64,000 bases of DNA from Clostridium estertheticum subsp. estertheticum (GTDB lineage Bacteria > Bacillota > Clostridia > Clostridiales > Clostridiaceae): assembly GCF_001877035.1 (NCBI RefSeq), contig NZ_CP015756.1, positions 797,001-861,000 on the forward strand, in the 5' to 3' direction. This document shows, piece by piece, positions 34,882 to 43,395 of the stretch. Numbering within the stretch: the stretch's first letter is position 1; the number at the start of each line of letters is the position of its first letter. The notes beneath the pieces were generated by a model. That model did not search any database and was not told where the DNA came from. It saw only the letters and a list, made by a program, of their open reading frames with translations. The position numbers were made by a program, and so were the translations under genes.

Positions 34882-35055
34882 TTATAACTGTAGTGATAAT
34901 CCTAGTAAGGCAGATATCTTTTTCTCCATTTCTTTATTTCTATTAACATAATTTTTAAAACTTTGTATTGCTTTATATATCCCTATTATAATTGCAATTA
35001 TTATAGCAAAGTTAATAATTGTAAAAACAATTGTAGTAGCTCTTGCACTTCCCAT
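34882..35055 (-). CDS. Small single-helix membrane protein, copy 2 with altered C-terminus
   Basis: This 57-residue protein is identical to the 27908-28090 product for most of its length (IVFTIINFAIIIAIIIGIY, NYVNRNKEMEKKI), with T for A and S for G changes. The last 10 residues (SALLGLSLQL) come from foreign DNA after a deletion of about 200 bases relative to copy 1. GGGAGG precedes the ATG. It may be non-functional. Confidence 0.5.
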   Translation of the reverse strand: MGSARATTIVFTIINFAIIIAIIIGIYKAIQSFKNYVNRNKEMEKKISALLGLSLQL

Positions 35056-35096
35056 ATAAAGCCTCCCTTTTATATTAGATCATAAAACATTTATTT

Positions 35097-35196
35097 AATT
35101 AGACCATAATTACCATAAATTAAGTGTATTTACAATTGTTTAAAAATGAGTAATAGCCTCAAAGTGAAAGTAACTCAATTACTATTGTGTTACTTT
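35097..35196. repeat. Dispersed ~100-base non-coding repeat, copy B
   Basis: It matches 6872-6970, including GCCTCAAAGTGAAAGTAA and TGTGTTAC. It lies just upstream of the membrane-protein copy 2, on the side of its promoter. Confidence 0.7.
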
Positions 35197-35254
35197 CGGA
35201 AGAGCAATGTGCTTAACATAATAATCGCTTAATTGGTTTATAAATAATTTATTT

Positions 35255-35722
35255 TTAAATCCATTTTTCGTCGTCTAAAATCCATCTCAAATTTACTAAA
35301 TCAAAAGACCTCATATCGTCATGTAAACATAAGTACGAAGGAATGTTAATTTTTCCTGCAATAATTTTATTCCATATTTCTGAAAACCATTTAATAAGTT
35401 CTATAGAATCTTCTTTATAAAAATCAATTCCTAGTTTCTCATAATACTCAAGTTCATCATAGGAAAATATATGTTCAATTTGTTGAAGCAAATCATACCC
35501 TCCTGAAAAATAAGTATCTCCATCATTTTTTATGTCATGGGAAAATTCATTAGCGTCTCTCGTCATACAAAACATCCGGATAGAAAATCCAGACGTAAAG
35601 CCTTCATTAAAGATGACAAAATCCAAAACTTCAATTTCTGGATGAAAATTAAAATTTGACAGCTTCATTAGCCCATCTGACAAATCACTAGAAAATTTCT
35701 CAAGAATGGTTTTAGTTAGCAA
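35255..35722 (-). CDS. Hypothetical protein, 155 residues
   Basis: I do not recognise the family. It is acidic and soluble with a clear fold-like pattern (ILEKFSSDLSDGLMKLSNFN, SIRMFCMTRDANEFSHDIKN, YYEKLGIDFYKEDSIELIKW, DLVNLRWILDDEKWI). Acidic, aromatic-rich stand-alone proteins of this size are often immunity proteins of contact or bacteriocin toxins, but nothing here proves it. It starts with TTG seven bases after the stop of the upstream membrane gene, so the pair is co-transcribed. Confidence 0.6.
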   Translation of the reverse strand: MLTKTILEKFSSDLSDGLMKLSNFNFHPEIEVLDFVIFNEGFTSGFSIRMFCMTRDANEFSHDIKNDGDTYFSGGYDLLQQIEHIFSYDELEYYEKLGIDFYKEDSIELIKWFSEIWNKIIAGKINIPSYLCLHDDMRSFDLVNLRWILDDEKWI

Positions 35723-35729
35723 TATCTCG

Positions 35730-35954
35730 CTATTTATTATTATTTACGTTTTTGTTCCATACATATATAACCTTTGAAACAAGGAATTGCATAATAACAA
35801 AGATAATCATAAATATTCCAAAACGTAAAACAGTATCTAATGAAAATATTCTTCTTTTAAGTCCAAAATAATCACCCACAGCAGCACCTATAGTAAATGT
35901 AACGAACGAACTTATAAAAGTAGCCCAAAAATTATTTTTTTTAATCTGACTCAT
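35730..35954 (-). CDS. Small two-helix membrane protein
   Basis: The 74-residue protein has helices at about 11-29 (FISSFVTFTIGAAVGDYFG) and 46-63 (FGIFMIIFVIMQFLVSKVI). GGGGGAAAA precedes the ATG. It is directly upstream of the 155-residue gene in one operon. No family recognised. Confidence 0.6.
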   Translation of the reverse strand: MSQIKKNNFWATFISSFVTFTIGAAVGDYFGLKRRIFSLDTVLRFGIFMIIFVIMQFLVSKVIYVWNKNVNNNK

Positions 35955-36131
35955 AATATTTTCCCCCTAGTGTAATATATTCATATACACATATTTCATT
36001 TTATTATACTACTATTCCCTTAGCCAAGAATCAGAATAATAATGATAAAATGAATAAAAAAGCGTAAAAAGTTCGTATTTTATCAACTTAAAGTTCGTTT
36101 GTTTTATAGTGAAGTCATAGAAGCTAGTTAT

Positions 36132-36174
36132 ATAGCCAGAGTTCGTTTTTGGATAGAACACGAACTTTGGCTAT
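36132..36174. terminator. Terminator-like hairpin between the membrane gene and the HAD gene
   Basis: ATAGCCAGAGTTCGT pairs with ACGAACTTTGGCTAT with one G-T wobble. The same TTCGT half is repeated upstream (near 36069 and 36093). Confidence 0.6.
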
Positions 36175-36189
36175 TTGATTCATGTATAA

Positions 36190-36813
36190 TTAGACTTTTA
36201 CGAGTTCCAGTATTTGTTTTGGGTTTTCTAAAATATAATTTGCATCAATTCCTATTGATGATTTAGCACCCCATAGTGCTAATGCAAAATCTATACCAGC
36301 ACCTAATGCACAATCCAAATCATATTTGGTGTCACCGATATATATAGTCTTTGATTTATCTACTTCTGACAATTCGATAAATTTTAAAAGTGGCTCTGCA
36401 TTAGGCTTATGTTTTTCTGTATCATCAGCACAAACTACTAATTTAAAATAATTGCTTAATCCAAAAGGAACAAAATCATTTAAGAACTCTTCTTTAGTTT
36501 TTGAAGTAACTATCCCTATTGAAACTCCCATTTCATTCAATTTAACTAAACTTTCCTTAATATCATCAAATATTTTCACATGATGAAAATATTCTTTTAA
36601 ATATACATTCCATTTTTCACTACACTCTAAAATATTAGTAATTCCTAGTTTATTTAACGCTACTTCTCCCGGAATACCTAAAGCAAATTTCAATTCTTCA
36701 AAACTATAATTTTTATTAAGTTCCTCAGACACTAGTTTTTGCAGTGATGAAAGAACTGCAATTTCGGTATCTAAAAGTGTACCATCAACATCAAATATAA
36801 TATAGTTATACAT
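36190..36813 (-). CDS. HAD superfamily hydrolase, phosphoglycolate phosphatase-like
   Basis: The 207-residue protein has motif I IFDVDGTLLDTE, motif II GIVTSKTKEEF, motif III Lys in EKHKPNAEPL and motif IV YIGDTKYDLDCALGAG. This is HAD subfamily IA with an alpha-helical cap, like Gph/PgmB. It likely dephosphorylates a small sugar phosphate or phosphoglycolate. GGAGG lies six bases before the ATG at 36813. It is a single-gene unit. The gap 36814-37119 shows no other feature I can support. Confidence 0.88.
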   Translation of the reverse strand: MYNYIIFDVDGTLLDTEIAVLSSLQKLVSEELNKNYSFEELKFALGIPGEVALNKLGITNILECSEKWNVYLKEYFHHVKIFDDIKESLVKLNEMGVSIGIVTSKTKEEFLNDFVPFGLSNYFKLVVCADDTEKHKPNAEPLLKFIELSEVDKSKTIYIGDTKYDLDCALGAGIDFALALWGAKSSIGIDANYILENPKQILELVKV

Positions 36814-37119
36814 CATGAACCTCCAATTCAAATTAATTTAGTTTCCAACAATATGTAATTTCATAATAACTTGTAAATAAAGTATATCATTATTTAATAG
36901 CTAGTAATACGAGTGAATTATTATAAAGGGCAAATGCCGTGAAAGCTGACTTCCATGACATTTGACGATATTAACATCTTTAATATAATTCCCACCCACA
37001 TCTAATGATATGGGCGAATTGTGCGGGCATATATGAATATTGCGCCTCATATAATTAAATTCAAAAAAATTCGTGTAATGCTAGACTCAACTATGCACAT
37101 TTTTTATCTTAAACATATT

Positions 37120-38007
37120 TCATTTAGTGTTATACTCGTTTAAAATACTTGTAATCTTAGTATAGTAGTCATTGTCACTATTCTGGGTATTTACATTATA
37201 TTGTTTTGCTAATGTAAGAAGTTTTGCTAAAGTAGATGTTTTAGAATTTACTAATGCTCCATGTTCTAATAAACTCTTTATAATAGAATAGCTTGTAGAG
37301 TTAGATTTTTGACTACATGCATATGCTAACACCGTCTTACCTTTGTTATCTGTAGCATTAACATCTGATCCATTTTTAATTAGAAGTTCAACAATTGTAT
37401 AGGCTGAATTCAGAGTCGCTTTAATAAGCGGAGTGCATCCATCTGATGATGCTTTATGATTTACATTAGCCTTGTTGTCTATAAGCAATTTCACAATGTT
37501 ATACTTTTGTTCCTTATTTACAGCATACATGAGAGGTGTATATCCTACTTCTTTTTCATCGATATATTTTTTAATCTCAATGTCCACTGTACACTTATGT
37601 TCTATAAGAAGTTTTGCAATATCATAGTTGCCTACTTCTTTACACGCAAGTATTAATCCTGTATAATTACGTCCATCGTTTTGGTCTGGGTTAGTTCCAC
37701 TATCTAAAAGTTGTTTTACCCTTGCTAAATCTCCTCTGCCTGCAGCTGGTGGTAGTGTTAGATTATACTGTGTTGTATGGTAGCTTTCGTAAACCATCAT
37801 ACCCTTAAAAGCCACCGGAATAGCAAACATTACTGATCCAACTAGTAGTACTATAACTAATAATATACGAATTATTAACTTTGCTTTTTTACCTTTCTTT
37901 TTCTTGTATGATTTGCATGCTATAAGTCCTATTATTGACGGTACTGTTAGAATGAAACTGCTAAAAAACATAATAATCATAAGAAAAACAAAACCTGTCG
38001 CTGCCAT
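37120..38007 (-). CDS. Membrane-anchored ankyrin-repeat protein
   Basis: The 295 residues start with two membrane helices (FVFLMIIMFFSSFILTVPSI near 6-25 and LIIRILLVIVLLVGSVMFAI near 44-63). About five ankyrin repeats follow (LARVKQLLDSGTNPDQNDGR, VGYTPLMYAVNKEQKYNIVK, GCTPLIKATLNSAYTIVELL, KGKTVLAYACSQK). The repeats could bind a partner protein at the membrane. It is followed 17 bases later by another membrane gene's stop on the same strand, so the two form an operon. Confidence 0.85.
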   Translation of the reverse strand: MAATGFVFLMIIMFFSSFILTVPSIIGLIACKSYKKKKGKKAKLIIRILLVIVLLVGSVMFAIPVAFKGMMVYESYHTTQYNLTLPPAAGRGDLARVKQLLDSGTNPDQNDGRNYTGLILACKEVGNYDIAKLLIEHKCTVDIEIKKYIDEKEVGYTPLMYAVNKEQKYNIVKLLIDNKANVNHKASSDGCTPLIKATLNSAYTIVELLIKNGSDVNATDNKGKTVLAYACSQKSNSTSYSIIKSLLEHGALVNSKTSTLAKLLTLAKQYNVNTQNSDNDYYTKITSILNEYNTK

Positions 38008-38024
38008 TTACGTTAACCTCCACT

Positions 38025-38450
38025 TTATATTTTATCTTTTTCTTTTAAATGATTATATCTATTTTTTCCAAAAAACCATTGCATTAGCGATTTTAGAATA
38101 CTTAAGATAATACCTTCTTTTAATAAAGGTGAAAACAATATTTGGTATTGTATTGCCTTGTGAACACTACGTTTCTCCAATAAAAATAATAGGCTGATGC
38201 TTATTATGTACATAATAATAGTCAAAATAATAGTCCAAATAATAGTATTTTGAAGGACATGTTTTAACATGCCTTTTTCTTTTATTTTTTCCCAAGATTT
38301 AATGAAACTTTCATCATCCTCATAAAGTCTCCTTGATAATTTATTTGGTTTAAGCTTTTTTATAGTAATAAGATATCGGAAAATTATAGGTATTATAACT
38401 ATAATATATACAACCGCAAAAAGAATAATAGCTGTTTTAAATATACTCAT
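38025..38450 (-). CDS. Membrane protein, 141 residues
   Basis: The protein has a first helix near residues 4-24 (TAIILFAVVYIIVIIPIIF) and a second near 72-90 (IIWTIILTIIMYIISISLLF), with charged sequence between (LSRRLYEDDESFIKSWEKIK). The frame opens at 38513, but the ATG at 38450 has AAGGGGGTG upstream. It is the first gene of the operon with the ankyrin protein. No family recognised. Confidence 0.6.
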   Translation of the reverse strand: MSIFKTAIILFAVVYIIVIIPIIFRYLITIKKLKPNKLSRRLYEDDESFIKSWEKIKEKGMLKHVLQNTIIWTIILTIIMYIISISLLFLLEKRSVHKAIQYQILFSPLLKEGIILSILKSLMQWFFGKNRYNHLKEKDKI

Positions 38451-38679
38451 AAAAACACCCCCTTTAAAATTTGTATAAACTAATTTTTCGTTGAATTCCA
38501 TAAACTTTTCCACAATAACAACCTTTTTGGCTTATAGTATTTAGCACGCTGTAACTACTGTGAAACGAAATACTTATTTAAGTATACTATTGTTACCTTA
38601 ATTTAGGCATAAATAAAAATTAAAAGCCACTCAATATAACGAAAATTATATTGAACCTAAAGTATCCATCCAAAAGCTT

Positions 38680-38709
38680 AAGCACTTAGTTAAATTTAAC
38701 TAAGTGCTT
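38680..38709. terminator. Perfect 30-base palindrome without loop
   Basis: AAGCACTTAGTTAAA|TTTAACTAAGTGCTT. It could fold into a terminator or act as an operator. It lies 229 bases upstream of the membrane-ankyrin operon start and 127 bases upstream of thpR, that is, between divergent genes, where no terminator is needed. The rest of 38451-38836 shows nothing else. Confidence 0.5.
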
Positions 38710-38836
38710 TCGAGTATTGCCTGAGCTATGGTTAGGGATGGAAGGATAGTGAAGTATATTTTCATCTAATTATCCAAATGATAAGAATAAAATAAAAACA
38801 AATAACAATGATATTTATATACTAAAGGAGAATTAA

Positions 38837-39385
38837 ATGAGAGTGTTTATAGCAATTGAGTTTTCAAAGGATATAAAGGACTATATGTATAGAGTTCAGC
38901 AAGATTTAAAAGTTAGTATGGAAAAAGGGAATTTTAGTAATGTAGAAAATTTCCACATTACACTAAGGTTTATAGGAGAGCAGTCCCAAGATAAAATTCT
39001 AGCTTTAAAACAAGCTGTAGAAAAAACTGCTGCTAGCGGGATTTCATTTAAACTTCAGACAGACACAATTGGATTTTTTCCAAAGGGAAATAAGAAAGTG
39101 CTCTGGATGGGAATTACAAGTGAAAAAGCTTTATTAGAGAAACTTTTCTTATCTTTAGAATTAGAGCTTGAAAAAATAGGAATTAAAAGAGAAGAAAAGC
39201 CTTTTAGTCCACATATTACATTAGTTAGGGAAGCAATTTTAAAAGAAGATTTTACAATGATTAAGCAAAATACTAGACTAGAAAATAGAGAAATATGTGT
39301 AGAAAACATATCATTGATGGAAAGCACAAGAATCAATGGAAAGTTAACATATATCCCACTTTATGTCTGTAAAATAGGTCAATAG
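38837..39385 (+). CDS. thpR: RNA 2',3'-cyclic phosphodiesterase (LigT/ThpR)
   Basis: The 182-residue 2H phosphoesterase carries both HxT motifs: ENFHITLRFIGE near residue 40 and FSPHITLVRE near 126. The start MRVFIAIEFSKDIKDYM is typical. The family hydrolyses 2',3'-cyclic phosphates to 2'-phosphomonoesters and can ligate tRNA halves in vitro. AAAGGAG precedes the ATG. It is monocistronic here. Confidence 0.92.
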   Translation: MRVFIAIEFSKDIKDYMYRVQQDLKVSMEKGNFSNVENFHITLRFIGEQSQDKILALKQAVEKTAASGISFKLQTDTIGFFPKGNKKVLWMGITSEKALLEKLFLSLELELEKIGIKREEKPFSPHITLVREAILKEDFTMIKQNTRLENREICVENISLMESTRINGKLTYIPLYVCKIGQ

Positions 39386-39419
39386 AGGGTCGTGCCAACA
39401 TTTCCGACAAAATCCATTT

Positions 39420-39572
39420 TCTTTAAATGTAGATAGTAAAGAAACTAGAGTAACTTATGTAAAAGCAATTCACAATACCTTAGTTGAAAAAGCTATAAAA
39501 GTTAATAGTGGTTATTGTCCTAAAGGTGGAGGGAAATTAGTTGCATTTAAGATTCAGCCAAATGCACTATAG
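39420..39572 (+). pseudogene. Fragment of an unidentified gene, copy 2
   Basis: The frame reads SLNVDSKETRVTYVKAIHNT, LVEKAIKVNSGYCPKGGGKL and VAFKIQPNAL to TAG. YCPKGGGKLV resembles a broken CPxCGGxLV topoisomerase-type zinc finger, as found at the end of NERD or restriction-like proteins. The first ~20 residues recur at 30259. Confidence 0.5.
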
Positions 39573-39573
39573 T

Positions 39574-39648
39574 CTATATTTACTTTTTTTAGGATGCTGA
39601 CACGGCCCCATTACAGAAATTGGTAACGTAAAGGAAAAGTTCTGTTTC
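39574..39648. repeat. Dispersed ~75-base repeat, copy B
   Basis: It matches 14503-14577 (CTATATTTACTTTTTTTAGGA, GAAATTGGTAAC, AAGTTCTGTTT). Confidence 0.65.
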
Positions 39649-39661
39649 CAATACCTTCTTA

Positions 39662-40657
39662 TTAGGATGATGATGTTGAAGCCATAGCTGCTGTACTACT
39701 AGCTGCTGCAATGATTGCTACTGTTTGCGCTGCAATTAATGTTTCAATAGAAATGCCAATAGTTGTTTGAATAAGATCTTTTTGATTTTTGATATTTTGA
39801 ATAAATACATCACTAACCAAAGCAGCCGCAGTATACAAATGAGTTTCTTTCGTTAACCATTTATATTTTTTAGTTGACTTAAGAATACTTACAACTTCAA
39901 TTACTTGATCTACTGCATCATACCCTTTATCTCCAAGTAATGATAAAAACCCAATCATGGCATACCCACCAGTATACACCTTCAAGTTATTATCTTTTAA
40001 TTTATCAAATATTTCTTTACATCTTAAAACCGTAACTTTATTTTCTTCTTTACGAAATTGTAATATATGAGATAAAAATTGAAGCCCATTACTTTTATGG
40101 AAGCCATTTTCATTTAACAATTTATAACATTCATCCATATTCTCTATAGTATTTTTAACAGTGTCTTCTGAATTAGCTAAAAGTATAGAAAGTGGATAAT
40201 CATCTCCACCAGTTAACCATGGATGATTTTTTTTCGTTTCACTATATATCTCTAGTGCTTTGTTTATTCTTGTATCCAATCCTTCTCCACTACAGCTAGT
40301 TAAAAGGGCATAACTTGCTATTGGTAAATACATATTATTTTTATATCCTGCTTTTCTCATCTTTTTATCATAATCCAGTATTCTATCAAATTCTTGTTTT
40401 GGACTCTCATATTTAGATGATAACAAAGCTGATAAAATGATATTAGAAGTCCCTCTATAATTAGAAAATATTCCTGTATTTTGATTAATATACTTTCTCA
40501 CATCTTTTATCTTTTCTTTATCAAACTCTCTGTTATTTATTGTATAAGTCAATGCAGTAAAATGATTAGTTAAAGATCCTTCCCATTTATACTCACTAGA
40601 TACTTCTTGAAATAAAGCTATCAACTTATCTAGTTTTTCTTTTACTAATTGATTCAT
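39662..40657 (-). CDS. DUF4003 family protein, full length
   Basis: The 331-residue, mostly helical protein (MNQLVKEKLDKLIALFQEVS, FDRILDYDKKMRKAGYKNNM, DDYPLSILLANSEDTVKNTI, GGYAMIGFLSLLGDKGYDAV) resembles the DUF4003 family of Bacilli and Clostridia; biochemical role unknown. The C-terminus is Ala/Ser-rich and hydrophobic (IAAQTVAIIAAASSTAAMAS). A truncated near-identical copy of its 5' third and leader lies at 30575-31170. GGAGGC precedes the ATG. Confidence 0.75.
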   Translation of the reverse strand: MNQLVKEKLDKLIALFQEVSSEYKWEGSLTNHFTALTYTINNREFDKEKIKDVRKYINQNTGIFSNYRGTSNIILSALLSSKYESPKQEFDRILDYDKKMRKAGYKNNMYLPIASYALLTSCSGEGLDTRINKALEIYSETKKNHPWLTGGDDYPLSILLANSEDTVKNTIENMDECYKLLNENGFHKSNGLQFLSHILQFRKEENKVTVLRCKEIFDKLKDNNLKVYTGGYAMIGFLSLLGDKGYDAVDQVIEVVSILKSTKKYKWLTKETHLYTAAALVSDVFIQNIKNQKDLIQTTIGISIETLIAAQTVAIIAAASSTAAMASTSSS

Positions 40658-40875
40658 AGAGAATATGCCTCCTTATATTTAACATTTATTCAAAGACTAT
40701 TATACAACATTTCTATATCTGAAATCATCTCTATAAAATTATCTTTCTAAAATATTTAAAGATATACAAAATTAATTACAGATTTATATACTGTACATAA
40801 AAGCAATGATAGCAGACTTGTGTATTTAGAAGTTTTTGACTTTGTAAGTTTAATTCTTGTATATGTAGGGAGGGG
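40280..40875. repeat. 596-base near-identical duplication, copy 2 (matches 30575-31170)
   Basis: This is the probable source copy, because here the sequence continues into the complete DUF4003 gene. Beyond 40875 the flanks differ. Confidence 0.85.
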
Positions 40876-40937
40876 GAGGAAATAATTTGCTAGATGTAGG
40901 TTTATTTCAAAATAGCAGTTAACTTCCGTAACGAACT

Positions 40938-41201
40938 GTGAGGTCTGGAAAATTATTTAAAAATAAGAAGGGCTGGCTAAATAAAATAATATTTAGCATG
41001 ATTATAATTTTCTATGGATGGGTAGTAACAAGTTTATATCCAAGTGCACCTAACTCAGCAGATGGAGGCGGTAGTTTGTGGGAATGTGCATGGTATAACA
41101 ACACAATAACAAGTGTAAAATTAGTTGGAGTTAATATAACTTATATGGATGACTCTACAGCTTCATTAGATAGTAATCAGGTTCAATATGTTATAAACTG
41201 A
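40938..41201 (+). CDS. Small hypothetical protein with N-terminal membrane helix, possibly a remnant
   Basis: The 87 residues begin with GTG and no convincing ribosome binding site. A basic N-terminus (KLFKNKKGWLNK) precedes one helix (IIFSMIIIFYGWVVTSLY), then SADGGGSLWECAWYNN and ITYMDDSTASLDSNQ. It may be a signal-anchored protein or a broken piece; the surroundings are full of fragments. No family recognised. Confidence 0.35.
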   Translation: MRSGKLFKNKKGWLNKIIFSMIIIFYGWVVTSLYPSAPNSADGGGSLWECAWYNNTITSVKLVGVNITYMDDSTASLDSNQVQYVIN

Positions 41202-41330
41202 TTTATGATGTAGAGGGAGGCAATTCAAATAAACAAAGGTTTATAAAAGCTGAAAAAGAATAAAAAATGAAGAATTCAAAGAAAATGGAGAAATGGATGC
41301 AATTGTTAAGGGTATAACTGACGTACAGGC

Positions 41331-41597
41331 ATTGACGTAGCACTTCGAAGACGTTCTGGGTTCATTGAATTAATGCCGAATTATGCTTTGTTTGATAAGA
41401 CTGTATTTGAGGGATTGCCACTAGAAAAATGGCTTAAAGAATTAAATGCTAGAATATGCGAGTGCATAGGCACGGATGCTCGAAACTTACAAATTGGCCA
41501 TTCGTATTTTTTAGAAAAAGAGAAACCTATTATGGAAAATGAAAAGTTTAAAAGAATTATTAGGAAAGATATTATTCCTCTTATTGAAGAATATTAA
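41331..41597 (+). pseudogene. C-terminal fragment of a McrB-type restriction GTPase
   Basis: Eighty-eight codons read IDVALRRRSGFIELMPNYAL, LKELNARICECIGTDARNLQ, IGHSYFLEKEKP and KDIIPLIEEY. ALRRR..F.E..P is the arginine-finger/sensor region of the McrB AAA+ domain, and GRNLQIGHSYF-type sequence follows in full-length proteins. The P-loop part is absent. It marks the left edge of the defence island. Confidence 0.75.
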
Positions 41598-41655
41598 ATT
41601 TTGATTAAATCGGCTATAATAAGAAAATTTTAAGTATACCAATGTACATACATAC

Positions 41656-41760
41656 CTAAGGGTTTGGTCCTTTATATAATTTGGAAGTGAATAGACAAGA
41701 TATGTTGCTAGTTGAGCCATTATCAGGAAGCCAGTATCCATAAACGTGATCATTCTCCAT
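41656..41760 (-). pseudogene. 34-codon coding remnant with a relative at 17795-17880
   Basis: The minus strand reads MENDHVYGYWLPDNGSTSNI and SCLFTSKLYKGPNP. About 80 bases (through TTTGGAAGTGAA, ATGTTGCTA) resemble the stretch just beyond the gene at 17861. The parent gene is unknown. Confidence 0.45.
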
Positions 41761-42007
41761 GTTATGTTCTAGTAATTTGGGTGTTAAATGATTAAATATA
41801 GATACAATAATAACGTATAAGTCTAGATCGGGAGTTTGAGTAATTTAGTGAAATTTTAACCATTACGAAAACAAATTATGGTTATCATTTGTTCATTTAT
41901 ACTGTGGGTTCATATGAGCGAAGCGGATTTGCTATTTATATTTTTACTATAAGGCCATTTCATTTTATAACTTACCATAAATTACATAATAATAAATTTG
42001 AAATTGA

Positions 42008-42037
42008 TTGCATATTTTATAACTTTATTGGTATAAT
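42008..42037 (+). promoter_or_regulatory. Likely promoter of the HTH gene
   Basis: TTGCAT (42008-42013) and TATAAT (42032-42037) are 18 bases apart. The inverted element AGTTTGAACT follows near 42064. The gap 41761-42007 shows nothing else. Confidence 0.45.
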
Positions 42038-42100
42038 ATAAATACAGGTTGCAGTTTGGTTTCAGTTTGAACTCGAACCAATATTCAAGGAGGTGGAGTG

Positions 42101-42727
42101 ATGTTTGCAATTAAAGCTAAAGAGAAGATAAATTCATCTAAGTATGCTGATACTATGCTAAATAGTTTAATGAATACCCCCGATGGAATTGATACTTTAA
42201 AGATAATAACTAATTACGTTGCAAAAACATCATCAAAAAAGTCAGAGTTAAGGACTATAGATGAGAAAATATTTGAGAACTCAAAATTAATAAAGAATTA
42301 TTTAAAAAAAGCGATAGACTATATGATAGAAGTAGCATTAGAAAGTGAAAAAACATATTCTACAGGTGAATTAGCAAAGTATTTTGGTGTGTCAATAACA
42401 GCTATAAATAAGTGGGTAAAGGAAGGTCGATTTGCAGATGTAGAAAGATCAGAAAAAAACAAACAACTTAGAATATCAGAAAATACTTTGTGGAAATCAA
42501 ACAAAGGAGAACTTATTCCAATAAGAGAAATCGTAGAAATATATGGGGAGGATATAGAGATTTCTAAAAATGAAGAAATCATATATATTATGGAAGATAT
42601 AAAATTCTTTGAGAAAAAATATGGGGGAATCTTTAAAGAAACTTTAGAACATAAAGAAAATAAATCTTCAGTAGAAGAAGCAGATGCAAGAGAATGGTTA
42701 TATCTTGTGAAAAAAATAAAACAATAG
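42101..42727 (+). CDS. Helix-turn-helix (excisionase/MerR-like) DNA-binding protein, possible antitoxin partner
   Basis: The 208-residue protein has a helical N-terminal third, then a central HTH at about 88-130 (TYSTGELAKYFGVSITAINK, WVKEGRFADVERSEKNKQLR) that resembles HTH_17 excisionase/MerR-like domains. The C-terminal third is helical with acidic stretches. AAGGAGG lies before the ATG at 42101. A TumE-like toxin gene follows 178 bases later on the same strand with its own promoter. HTH proteins are frequent antitoxins, but the long gap makes this pairing tentative. Confidence 0.6.
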   Translation: MFAIKAKEKINSSKYADTMLNSLMNTPDGIDTLKIITNYVAKTSSKKSELRTIDEKIFENSKLIKNYLKKAIDYMIEVALESEKTYSTGELAKYFGVSITAINKWVKEGRFADVERSEKNKQLRISENTLWKSNKGELIPIREIVEIYGEDIEISKNEEIIYIMEDIKFFEKKYGGIFKETLEHKENKSSVEEADAREWLYLVKKIKQ

Positions 42728-42805
42728 TATAATATGGCTAGGTAGAGTTTTATAAAAATGTTATGTCATTTTAGATATAGTACAAAATTAATTTAGCCTT
42801 TTTTC

Positions 42806-42879
42806 TTGACTTTCATAAAAAATGGTAATACAATGATATTGTAAGAATTTTTTGTTGCAATGCAAAAATGACTTGCAAT
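42806..42879 (+). promoter_or_regulatory. Promoter and TTGCAAT repeats upstream of the TumE-like gene
   Basis: TTGACT (42806-42811) and TACAAT (42829-42834) are 17 bases apart. Downstream lie the palindrome TTGCAATGCAA (42855-42865) and a second TTGCAAT (42873-42879) 18 bases on. Confidence 0.6.
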
Positions 42880-42904
42880 ATTTTTATTTAAGTGAGGTGA
42901 GAAG

Positions 42905-43315
42905 ATGAAAAATAATTTAAAAGGCAAATTAGAAAAATCTAACTTTAAACTTATAGAAAAAGAATTTTCAGACCTAATATTAACAGTTGCTGAAATTGAT
43001 CAAACGGGAATGGGTTCAAGACCAAATGTAACAAGAAAAACGTATACTTTTAAAGACAATACTTTTCTTTCCATAACGGAAAGATATATATCAGGCGGAA
43101 TTATTGATTACTACAATTACGATTTATACAATAGCAATGAGGAGATTATAATCAAATTTCATAGTGAGCCACATCAAAATAAGAAACAACAAACTAAAAC
43201 TGAACCATATCATATTCATAAACACAATACATTAGGAGTAGAAGATAGATTGCCTAATTATGTATATAAAAGATTAACAGAAATATTTGAATACATAAAA
43301 TCAAGGATAGACTAA
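42905..43315 (+). CDS. TumE-like (DUF6516) toxin family protein
   Basis: The 136-residue protein has the family layout: a beta-rich ITERYISGGIIDYYNYDLYN, then a charged YxYxL...IKFHSEPH segment and a His cluster (EPYHIHKHNTLGVEDRLPNY). It ends with a helix (KRLTEIFEYIKSRI). The family is annotated as toxins of toxin-antitoxin pairs, and the clustered His residues suggest an RNase-like site. GTGAGGTGAG precedes the ATG. The partner is either the HTH protein upstream or missing. The half-HsdS gene of the type I operon follows 80 bases later. Confidence 0.6.
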   Translation: MKNNLKGKLEKSNFKLIEKEFSDLILTVAEIDQTGMGSRPNVTRKTYTFKDNTFLSITERYISGGIIDYYNYDLYNSNEEIIIKFHSEPHQNKKQQTKTEPYHIHKHNTLGVEDRLPNYVYKRLTEIFEYIKSRID

Positions 43316-43395
43316 TATTAATGGACCGGAAATCCTGGTCCGTATTGACATAAAATTAAAGAGTGGAAATAATTTAATATGAAGGAGATGATTAA

